A program made the position numbers and the translations under genes. Shown one piece after another: positions 55,642-64,000 of a stretch of DNA of 64,000 bases. How positions within the stretch are numbered: position 1 is the stretch's first letter; every line of letters starts with the position of its first letter. The stretch lies in assembly GCA_964035575.1 (NCBI GenBank), contig OZ037905.1, positions 893,001 through 957,000 on the forward strand, written 5' to 3'. The DNA comes from Rhynchopus sp. YZ270_cl-10. Taxonomy: Eukaryota; Euglenozoa; Diplonemea; Diplonemida; Diplonemidae. The notes under the pieces were generated by a model. That model worked only from the letters and a program-made list of their open reading frames with translations. It was not told the DNA's origin and did not search any database.

Positions 55642-56730
55642 TCAAGACAGGTGTGAGATGTCAACAATCTCAACACCTTCATCCCCTGGGTGCATCACCA
55701 CACCACCACAGCTGCTGACTGCAACACCACAAGAATCGTACATCTCAAATTCACTGTGCATGAGTTGCTTCCCTGTTGAGATGGACCACACGCACAATAT
55801 TTCAGAAGCGTGGGCAGCAATGATGTCGTTGGATACAGCAACATCATCCCAGTAGTTATCTGAGACATCTTCAAATACACATTCACCCGTTTCAATGTTC
55901 CAGAGACGCACACAGTTGTTCGTACACGATGCTATGAAACGCTGGTTTGGCGACAGTGCCACATAATTAACACGAGAAGGGCATGTCAGAACAAGCACCT
56001 CCACCCCTGTCGTGTAGTCCCAGATGGTGACATCTTTGCTGTTCTGCCCAAACATCACCACCCTGTCGCCTGCCACAACCATGACGTTTTCGCAATCCGC
56101 AATGTGGCTCCATTCATGCACAAGAACGCCTGTTGCAATGTCCCACACCTGCAAACCCTTGTTCCTGCAGCACGACAACAGCTTTGTTCCACAGGGTGAC
56201 CATGCCGTGGCCCACCTCGCGACACCTTCATCTCCAAAGGAGTGTTCCAATGCACCTGTCTTCACGTCATGAACTTCAGCACACTCCGTGTCATTGCTGA
56301 CACATGAGATCCATTCACTGCACGGAGAGAATGATGGGTTGCAGGTATGGTCTGCAAGGAAGCTGCACAGACACTCATGTGTTTCCGTGTCAAAGATGGA
56401 CACAACATCGTCGCGATCCATCACAGCAAGGTACCTGTCACACGGGGAGAGTGTGAGGCCCCGCGTATTATTTGAATGCGACAGCAACCCAGGAGTGATG
56501 TTGGCACCAGTGCAGTACAGCTCAACGGCACATCCCTCATCCATCGCCGTGTCGCAGATGCGCAAGTCGTCGTTGCCGATGTCGCCACCGCCTTTCATCC
56601 GCACACCAACATGCCGAGCACGTGGCACGCCAAGCTCCGCAACAAGCTTCCCCTTCACCTGTGCAAGGGTGGCGCTCCCGTCCACTTCTATCACACAGCT
56701 TGCAGACTCGAAGTGTCCTGTGATGTCCAT
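55642..56730 (-). CDS. UBL-WD40 protein, copy 6
   Basis: A single exon of 362 residues, tandem with copy 5. It shares copy 5's two UBL substitutions, so the pair descends from one founder, yet several loops (ADHTCNPS, NDTE, ARWA, ADCEN) are closer to array copy 2 (ADHFCNS, SDTE, RWA, VDCEN). That patchwork suggests gene conversion between loci or reuse of loop variants. The remaining blades and C-terminus VEIVDISHLS are standard for the family. Confidence 0.92.
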   Translation of the reverse strand: MDITGHFESASCVIEVDGSATLAQVKGKLVAELGVPRARHVGVRMKGGGDIGNDDLRICDTAMDEGCAVELYCTGANITPGLLSHSNNTRGLTLSPCDRYLAVMDRDDVVSIFDTETHECLCSFLADHTCNPSFSPCSEWISCVSNDTECAEVHDVKTGALEHSFGDEGVARWATAWSPCGTKLLSCCRNKGLQVWDIATGVLVHEWSHIADCENVMVVAGDRVVMFGQNSKDVTIWDYTTGVEVLVLTCPSRVNYVALSPNQRFIASCTNNCVRLWNIETGECVFEDVSDNYWDDVAVSNDIIAAHASEILCVWSISTGKQLMHSEFEMYDSCGVAVSSCGGVVMHPGDEGVEIVDISHLS

Positions 56731-57646
56731 GTTCAGGGGGTGTAACTCTGTTCTGTGGGGACAGCTGTGGGGGAGGGCAGAGAAGAGGGGTGGGGTGGTG
56801 TTTGTGAAGGAAACGAGATATGTTGACATTTGCACAGTCGCAGATGGAATACCCTTCGTCGAACCGGTAGAAACGACACCAAAAAAGTGGGTAGGGAGAT
56901 GCGCGATTGAGCGAAAAGTAGAGGGCTTGAGTTTTGTTAATTTGCGGGTGGAAGTTAGTGAAGGTGGAGGTGGAGGTGGAGGTGGGGCTGACGTCAAGAG
57001 GTTCACAAGTGATACGCCGAAGAAAAGAGAATCGTCGGAAAGTGTTACAAGACACTTTGAACAAGGGTCATGCACGGATACTCCCAGATCTGGCCAGATC
57101 GAGAAAAAGTGAAATCCCAGATCTCCCAGCTCTGGCCAGATCTCATGGGATTTTGTATTTATTATTTTATTGGTATGCACGACGACAACTTGGGAAAATT
57201 CAGTTTGTAGTGAAACTCCATTAACCCTCAGGGACTGGTGAAAAAAGGGGGAGGGGAAAGCGAGAGAAAATAGAACGCCATTTTGTGGTCAATGTAAAAA
57301 AAAGAGGGAACTGGACAGAAAGGAATACGCACTAAGTACAGAGAAAAGGTGATGAACACTACGGAAATACGACAAAATAACGTCACGCAATTTCTTCGCG
57401 TGATGAAATATAAATGTCGATTTTTTTTTATTTTTTTTGTTGGGTAGGGAGTTTTTTTGAAAAGGCCGCAAATGGGTCTTGGGTTGTTTTGTGATCCTTT
57501 TTCTCTTCTATAAATAATAAAAAGGTAAAGTTGATGCAAACGCCTCTGGTGTCACCAATAACAAAAACAAAACAAAGGCTTGAAAGGAGTCTATGGTGTG
57601 TACGAAGGGTGTATAAGAAAAGCTCTGTTAGAGTGAACAGTGTGTT

Positions 57647-57843
57647 GGGTGATCTGTGATCGTCTCCGTGAGACACACAACAGGCTGCGAGAGCTAGAGA
57701 GAGAGAGCTAGTAAACAAAAATCTCTCCCACGTCTTCAAATGCACATTCACCTGTTTCAATGTTCCAGACACGCACACAGTCAAATGCAACACGCTGCAA
57801 TGAAACGCTGGCTTGGTGACAGTACCCGTTCATAGATCACCCC
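57647..57843. mobile_element. GGGTGATC-type MITE carrying a fragment of a UBL-WD40 gene
   Basis: The left part (GGGTGATCTGTGATCGTCTC and on) and the right end (GTTCATAGATCACCC) match the MITE at 13627-13733. Between them, at about 57730-57823, lies about 93 bp of UBL-WD40 coding sequence in the gene orientation, covering blade 5 from SPSQRFIA to VRVWNIETGECAFED. The fragment is shifted by one base around the loop between these two stretches, so it is a pseudogene fragment. This arrangement matches Pack-type gene capture by a small DNA transposon. Confidence 0.82.
57730..57823 (-). pseudogene. Captured blade-5 fragment of a UBL-WD40 gene
   Basis: The minus strand reads CTGTCACCAAGCCAGCGTTT and continues through TGTCTGGAACATTGAAACAG, closely matching blade 5 of the six full-length genes, for example 54576-54670 in copy 5. 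The loop sequence between the two stretches differs from all six intact copies and shifts the frame. It has no start codon and lies wholly inside the MITE. Confidence 0.85.
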
Positions 57844-58115
57844 AGTGTTTTTTATTCACCTTGAACAAAAATAAGCTGAAACTACACAAAGATACCAATT
57901 CACATTGCGACCAAGAAACATACATTTTTTCCATTTTCCATTTTCTCCCCTCTGGCAGCCTCAGTGTTTTGCATTTCTGCACCCAGTGTTAAAAATGTGA
58001 CACTATCGGAGGGGATCCTTTTGTGCTGATGAACACAAAGAGAGATCGGAAGGCACAAAAATACAGAAAAAATTTTGGGAAAGATTCAAAATTCGAAACA
58101 AAAAAAATGCGTGTG

Positions 58116-60578
58116 TTATTCGTGAAATCTAGACGGGGATTCCACCAGGTGCTCGGTGCTTTGCAAGGATTCCCTTGAGAAGGTAAGGAGATGGAACGAG
58201 GCGTTGTCGAATGCGGCTCGTATCTCAGCCACTCGCGATACACCTCTGCAGGGAAAGATGGTGGTATTGGAAAAATGAAAAATGATTATTTCATATACCA
58301 TCTATTCTGAATAGAAGGTATAACAGGGTACAAAAATGAATAAAAACTGTAGAATAAATCTTGTCCTCGGCCAGGCTGGCAACAATCATTGCCAGTATTG
58401 TAGGGCGAAGAAGTGGAGGCAGAAAGAAACCCTCACATGCATCACCAAAACCTTTGCACATACCTCCCGTTGATCTCCACCAGACGTCTTCCCTTAAACC
58501 GATGTAGCCCACACCGTGCACCTGGCGATCCCTTCGCAACGCTGCCCAACACCGTTTTGCTCCAGGACAGGCCAGACCGCTCCTGCGCTCCTTTTTCTAA
58601 TAACACCTGTACATAATAGCGATACAAAAACACACACAGTAGTGGGCTATACTCCGTTCAGGCGTTACCCCACTCTAAATCTGTTATCAAACACACACAC
58701 CTAGGCAAAAAAAAACAATGCCACAATTTATTAAATTTTTGAGGACGACAACCTACCCTACTTTTTTTTTCATACTAGACACCAAAGTCACATCCCCCTC
58801 CCCTCCCCTTCCCTCCCATCTATTTGCTCCTCACCTTCACCTCTGACAGTGTTTTCCCCCTATGTGAAAACCCAAACATTTCAACATACCGTGTACGTAG
58901 CTTCTGTCCCTTGCGCTAACCGCATGATATCATATAGGGCGCGTTTGAGTGCAGCCACGTATGGTGCTGGGGCATCTGGTAGGTCGTCTTCGAGGGTGAG
59001 GCTTGAACGTGATGCGAGGACAGCCGCCTCTGGGAGACGGCCCTGGTCGTGGTAGAGGAGGGCTAGGTTGCTGAGTGCGAGGAGCGTGCTGGGGTGCTCT
59101 GTCCCGCAGGTCCGCGCAAAGCCTTCGAGGGCTGCGGTAGCGTGGTACTCACCGACCGCTGAGTCGCCCGAGAGGTGGCACAACACTGCGAGGTTATGCA
59201 CCAAACGAACGTCCGTCTCAGACATACTGTTCTGCACATCCAACTGCGAGGCCGTATTTGCCAATAGGTCCACCGCCTCTTCAGTATACCCCGCATCGTT
59301 CAGCGCCGCAGCACAGATGCTCACGGCACCGAGAAGGTGCCTTCGTCCACCCCCTACCCCCTTTTCTATAAAATGCTCCACTGCAGTGCGCGCATGCTCT
59401 ATTGCATCCTGATGGATCCCTTCGTGCTGAAGGCATTCCGCGAGCCGCCAGGCTTCTATCGCATACTCTGTGCTTGAGGTGCCGTGCTGCTCTGCCTTGA
59501 GAAGCTGCCGCATTGCTTCGTTTGCGTCCAATAAAAGCGGCTCCTCTTCTAAAGGCGGTGGCACTGCAACCCGCATATACCGGCAATCAACAGAAACCTT
59601 CTTGTGGGTAGGAGGTTCTAAGTCAATATCATTGTCCTCCGCGCGGATTAACCGATTCGCCGGTACGTACATCTCATGAAACGGTGCAGGAAACTGCACC
59701 GCAACACGACCATCCGTGGTGATCGTACTCAACACTTTCCCCTTCGCCCCTTCAAGCTCCGGAAGCAACCGCCTCACCTTCCGCGCCACCACAACACAAC
59801 CCACAGGGAGCGACCCCCTGCACTCTCGATACGGCGACACATCGGACAGACCACGCCTCGGCGACGTGGCTTCTATAGAACGAGCTTCGGAGAGCCGCGA
59901 GAAGGATGCATCTCTACTGGTTCGCATCGGGGATGACCGTGGTGAGTGGGTCACCTGCGTTTGCATCTGTGTTTGCCTCACTCCACGAGGAGACATGCTT
60001 TTATCTACCGAATGCACAGACGCACTTCGTATATGAGAAGAGGACCGTCGAGGGGACACACTAACCCGCTTCCTCGCCGTCGCCACCCGCGCTGCTGCGC
60101 GCGCCCTCGCAATGGCAGGCGAATGCCACGCAGGCGGAGAGTTCTGTCTCGGCGGACGCAGCTCCACATCCTCTCTGTTCAAAGACCGCTCTCTGCTGGT
60201 ACTCCGTCTGGGAGGCACTACGCGGGGGCTTTGGTTGCCGTGAATGCGGAGCAGCACTGATGGGGGAAGGGTAGTTGGGTAGCGCGTTGGCTTTTCAGGC
60301 CATTCACGCATGACTTCTTGTTGGTGTGCCTGCGACCGCGGGAAGACCCCTTGGACAAGCTCAAGCCTACGCGGCAAACTCGCATGGGAGATCGCAGAGA
60401 AGGGCACCCCTTGGCGCCTCATAGTCTTCATGAAGTACTGCCAAGAGGACAACCCTGCATGCGCCGGCAGCTCATACGACTCAATCAGACCTGCAGACAG
60501 ATCTCCCGTATAGCACGGTTCTATGCTATCCCCATGTGTCTCCCGTGTCCCCCGGGAGCTGGGTGATGTGCTACGCAT
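58116..60578 (-). CDS. TPR-repeat protein with KOW/SH3-like segment and C-terminal PDZ domain
   Basis: Three exons: 60578-58890, 58606-58464 and 58245-58116, giving 653 residues. Donors are GTATGT and acceptors CAG; both junctions keep frame. The N-terminal 240 residues are Ser/Arg/Pro-rich with a short conserved-looking start (GLSSWQYFMKTMRRQGVPFS). Residues about 250-305 (GCVVVARKVRRLLPELEGAK, VAVQFPAPFHEMYVPANRL) look like a small SH3/KOW-type barrel. TPR-like helical pairs follow (about 350-550: EAWRLAECLQHEGIHQDAIE, NLALLYHDQGRLPEAAVLAS). Exons 2 and 3 form a PDZ domain (GLSWSKTVLGSVAKGSPGAR, CGLHRFKGRRLVEINGRGV), its carboxylate-binding loop and core split between exons. Adaptor function is inferred; partners are unknown. 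Confidence 0.88.
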
Positions 60579-60752
60579 TGTTGTTTGTGCACTGAGGAAG
60601 GGTGGGTGTGTTGGGGGGAGAGTGGAGTTGAACGGGACGAAGAGAAGAAAAAAGGGGGCAAAAGGAGTGAAAGAGCACTGCCATCAGGAGGCCATCTTTG
60701 GTTAGGAAGCGAGGGGGGTGGAAATGGGTAAAGGTATTTTTTTAACCCCGCA

Positions 60753-62096
60753 TTACGCCTTCCCGATTGGGTTGGAGGCAATGATCTGGTCAATAAGGCC
60801 CGCAGAGGAGGCCTGGTTAAATGCAAGAATCAGCACCGCGTACACCAGGTAGGTTGCCCACGAGGTCTTTTTCCGTAATGCGCCCTGTAAAGTGTATGGT
60901 ATATGGGGAAAAGGGCTACGTGGTTACTTTTTCCCCCGTATACGGCAAACCAAAAGGGTTACCAAAAGGGTGTACTTAAAAAATGCTACCTTCTGAAAAG
61001 GTTAGCTAGGATGGTGTAGATCTCTAATAGTCTTTACCAATTATTTCTTTGTGGCAATCTGTTGTACAACAGGGGCTATAGGTTAGGGTTTTCGTTGAAA
61101 TCCTGGTCGGACACCCAGCCCTACTCAAGTTGGGGCTCCAGTGGAATTGATGAGTGTGGAATGTCACTCATTTACGGATTACAAAAATAAAAGGCAAATA
61201 GTGCAAAAAAAAAAAAATACCTCTTGCGCGTGGTATGTAGGCAGCTTCACCTGTGCGGACTCCAGCGCCGCCATTATAGCATCCTTCCCAAAGGGTGTAG
61301 TGTACACCCGCACAACGTCCAGCGCTGCCGCAGGGGGCTTCCCAAGGAAGGCGACCTTGAGGAACCGTTCGGAGAGCTCTGCGGGCAGGCTGCCCTCGGG
61401 GGCGAAGGATCGGAACACTGCGTCGAAGAGGAGAGCGTCCACGACACGTGCCTTGTGCTCCTCAGGGCCGGAATACGGTGCCTTCCCAAGAAATGCAGAG
61501 TTAAACAGCTGCAGCTGTTCCAACGTCAGCCGCTTGTCATCATTCACCTCAGCACGCTGCACAAGAAGCTCCACAGCGCTCAGTTGAACCTGTGATTGAA
61601 GATTGCAACAATGTGAATATGAAATACAAAAGTCTTGACATGTGGAGCGGAGCCGTAATGTGCTTTCCCTACATCCATTTTGTGGTTTGTATTTGATGTG
61701 CCCTCCGCCCGCTTTCTCAATAAAAGACAGTTTTGGGTGCAAAAAATCTGGTTCATACATTAAAACTGTGGGGGGGAAAGGGAGAGGAACAAAAAAGAAT
61801 ACCTCTGATTGGAGACAGTTGACGATGATCTTCGCTACCTCGTATATTTCGTCAAGCTCGAGTTTGTCTTCCGAGGCGTCTTCGTCCTCTGCTGCGTTCT
61901 TTGCTTTAATCTGCGCGACCACAAGGTTCAGGTCGTTTCTGTCCAATGCCTTTGGGGGTGCCGCAGCAGCTGCTGCTGCGGTTCGGTACTGCAGTGCAGC
62001 GGGCGCGGTTGGGAGCACGCCTGCACCGTGCTGCCTGCACACACCAACACGCGCGCCACGGAGCACAGAGGGTACGGCACGAAGCATCGCCGTCAT
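60753..62096 (-). CDS. Predicted mitochondrial protein with C-terminal membrane anchor
   Basis: Three exons: 62096-61803, 61589-61221 and 60884-60753, giving 264 residues, all joined in phase 0. The start MTAMLRAVPSVLRGARVGVC and on is rich in Arg, Ala and Ser with no acid for about 50 residues, a typical mitochondrial presequence. An acidic segment (AAEDEDASEDKLELDEIYE) and a helical body follow. Exon 3 supplies KKTSWATYLVYAVLILAFN, one transmembrane helix near the C-terminus, then SNPIGKA and stop. The first intron (213 bp) is a multiple of three, lacks an in-frame stop and contains a family A repeat, so unspliced RNA would still translate through it. Donors are GTATTC and GTATTT, unlike the GTATGT of the other genes. 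A respiratory-complex or inner-membrane subunit is possible; no family is recognised. Confidence 0.8.
61619..61688 (+). repeat. Dispersed repeat family A, diverged copy inside an intron
   Basis: GAAATACAAAAGTCTTGACA at one end and ACATCCATTTTGTGGTTTGT at the other match the family ends, with a shortened and diverged middle. It lies within intron 1 of the mitochondrial-protein gene. Confidence 0.55.
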
Positions 62097-62472
62097 TGTG
62101 TTACCACCTCCCTGTGTGCACCTTTGGGTTCTGGTGGTGGTGTTGCAGTTGGGGGTGGGGAGAGGAGAATATGACAGAAAATGCGATTCAATACAACAAG
62201 CGAAAGGGCCTTCTTATATAGTGCACCTTGCTCCCTTTGACAGAGGCCCTCCCCCCTCTGTTCTGCTTCTCCACCGGAGGACTTCAATGAAAAGCTCTAA
62301 AAATACTACTATTGGTGTGGCTGAATGAGGGGCGCAAAAAAGTGCGGAAAAAAGTGCAAATCGACCCTCGGAACATTAACGATACTGTCTCCTCCTCTCC
62401 TCCCCTCATCGGAAAACCGAAATCCTGGGAAATATTCCTCCCACAAAGGACAATAGAAAGAGACAAAATTGG

Positions 62473-62575
62473 CTTGAAATACAAAAAGCCCTCTCGTGAA
62501 CAGTGTATCTTGGTATGACCGGCTGTACCGGGGGGGTCCCTAACCATGCACAGTTCTACATCCATTTCGTGGATT
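62473..62575 (+). repeat. Dispersed repeat family A, full-length copy
   Basis: It contains CTTGAAATACAAAAAGCCCT, CTCGTGAACAGTGTATCTT, GTATGACCGGCTGTACCGGG and ATCCATTTCGTGG in the family order. Confidence 0.65.
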
Positions 62576-63095
62576 TCGAAGCTTCAATCAGATTCGAAAA
62601 AAAAAGGTAAAAAAAAAGCAATCTAAGCTTGGGGGAAAGGTCTGTTTTTTTTTTCTTTTGGGTTATTTTTGTTTTGGAAGACAAAGTCTTTTTCGAAGGA
62701 GACAGGGGGGGAGAGCATTTAACATGCACGCTTAGGAGTGGAGGGGGAAGAGAAGAGGCTGCAGAAAAAAGTTGCGAAGAGTCGCAAAATATATCTGTAC
62801 TATATGGAGGGAAGAAGATAAAAAAATTTAAAAAAAAAAAAACATGAATGTGTCTCTCACTGTACACAAAACATCGGTTTTTTTAGAATAAAAAGGAACC
62901 CCCTTTTTTTTTGTTGTATCGACAATCACCCGAAATTATAGACAAAAAAAAAAATGTCACCCAAAAAAAAGAGCTTTTTCAAAAAAAAATGAGTTTAAAG
63001 ATGAGACTATGCATTATCGTGCATGCACATCGAAAAAAGCTTGATAGTATTTTTAGCAGGTATGCAATAGGTATTTGCGCTATGTCACCGTGAGA

Positions 63096-63235
63096 TAATG
63101 GTGGCAGTATTGTGATGGGAAGCCCATTGGAATACGCAAAAATACATCAAAATACATCATAATACACGTATTGTGATGTATTTTGATTTATTTTGCGTAT
63201 TCCAATGGGCTCCCATCACAATACTGCCATTATTA
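63096..63235. mobile_element. 140-bp hairpin MITE with 8-bp target duplication, second copy
   Basis: It begins TAATGGTGGCAGTATTGTGA and ends TCACAATACTGCCATTATTA, with the same interior TTGGAATACGCAAAAATACA as 52846-52976. It is flanked by the exact 8-bp duplication CCGTGAGA (63088-63095 and 63236-63243). Confidence 0.85.
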
Positions 63236-64000
63236 CCGTGAGAGAGAGGGGTTTTTTTTTTTGCGTGTCTTTTTAGTAAGGCAGACAAACCAAGTAAAAC
63301 AAAAAGGGATTATTAAAAAAAATCGCAAAGTGGGTTTGATATAACAAAAACCATTTGATCGTTTTTTTTTCTCATGATGTTTTACAAGGCGCGAGATTGC
63401 GATTTATTCAAAAAAAGGGGGGGTTATTATTAAAGGGGAAAGGAGGGGGGGTTAGGGGAGGGAGAAGAAAAAAGTAAAAAAAAAAATAAAAAGGTCGTTT
63501 GAGAAAAAAAGAGCTTTTTCTGTGGACCTCTTATTTTCCTTCAAATTTTCAAGAAAAAATAGAAAAAGTATTTCGAGGAGGGCAAAGGCATAAGCAAAAA
63601 AGCGGGGAAAGCATTTTTTTTTTTTGAAAAACAAAAAAAATGATATTAATGTTAAACGTGCAGTCACTTCGCTTTTTTTTCTGTGACCCCCACACATTTT
63701 TAAAGGGGAGTATCCACTTCCTGAGAAGTAAAGACAGAAATAAACAAACAAAAAAAACGAGGGGAAGTCTTGACATGAGAAGCTGGGGGGGGGGGGGAGA
63801 TGAAGAGGGAAGGGGGAAGGGGGGGAGGGTATGCAAAGGTAACTAACTACCTGTTTATTTTTTTTTTCTTCTTCTTCTCATTTGATTTGTTTTGTCGTAT
63901 CTTTTTTGGAATCACCAAAAAAAAGGGGGACCAAAGAAATGTGAGAAATTCGGACTCTGCCCACACTAGCTTTGGACCATGGGGTCCTTTTTCATGCGGA

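Larger units (their letters stand above)
56731..58115. other. Intergenic region with a gene-capturing MITE
   Basis: About 1.4 kb upstream of copy 6. Similarity to the other UBL-WD40 5' flanks ends near 56835. A GGAGGTGGAGGTGGAGGTGG microsatellite lies near 56965-56990. The gene-fragment-bearing MITE is at 57647-57843. No further gene is apparent. Confidence 0.55.
62097..64000. other. Intergenic region to the window end, no gene recognised
   Basis: About 1.9 kb, mostly homopolymers and short low-complexity frames. It includes a family A repeat (62473-62575) and a hairpin MITE (63096-63235). Confidence 0.55.

Overview
This window reads as nuclear DNA of a protist, most probably a euglenozoan. 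All 15 host genes that can be supported lie on the minus strand across 64 kb, as in the one-way gene clusters of Euglenozoa. Several start codons follow a short leader after a pyrimidine-rich tract ending in AG, as expected for spliced-leader trans-splicing. Gene content fits: a HEXBP-like poly-zinc-knuckle protein, a BILBO1-like ubiquitin-fold protein, a PI-PLC with a myristoyl/palmitoyl N-terminus, an ELMO-domain protein and a multi-domain adenylate kinase. Unlike kinetoplastids, at least five genes carry ordinary GT-AG cis-introns (about 55-215 bp, one of 1.6 kb, usually GTATGT donors), and the intergenic DNA is long, homopolymer-rich and full of small transposons. A diplonemid or another intron-bearing euglenozoan would fit; this is an inference.

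Layout. 1-1022: 13-knuckle zinc-finger protein, running off the window. 4003-7112: three-exon PI-PLC-like protein whose catalytic histidines look replaced. 7113-14422: gene-free, holding hAT-type elements and hairpin MITEs. 14423-19200: three-exon WD40 plus coiled-coil protein. 19412-24654: four tandem copies of a ubiquitin-like + seven-blade WD40 gene; two further copies lie at 54356-56730. 24655-32572: transposon-rich DNA with a piggyBac-like element carrying a second element in its TTAA, a tRNA-Asp, a hAT element, and a 2.2-kb element with long inverted repeats. 32573-33901: BILBO1-like protein. 34321-37937: DIRS/Ngaro-like retroelement with split direct repeats. 39417-46555: adenylate kinase gene with five near-identical kinase domains; a 1.4-kb Mutator-like foldback element sits in its first intron. 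49197-51641: LRR and coiled-coil protein. 53053-54012: ELMO-domain protein. 58116-60578: TPR protein with a C-terminal PDZ domain split over three exons. 60753-62096: predicted mitochondrial membrane protein in three exons.

Much of the gene set (BILBO1-like, LRR, TPR-PDZ, coiled-coil WD40, multi-domain adenylate kinase) looks cytoskeletal or flagellar. The most interesting system is the UBL-WD40 family: the N-terminal domain and propeller scaffold are almost invariant, while differences between paralogues fall at equivalent loop positions of nearly every blade, the pattern expected of a diversifying recognition surface. A fragment of one blade has also been captured inside a small transposon.

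Coordinates of coding exons were cross-checked by reading frame; repeat boundaries were read by eye and may be off by a base or two.
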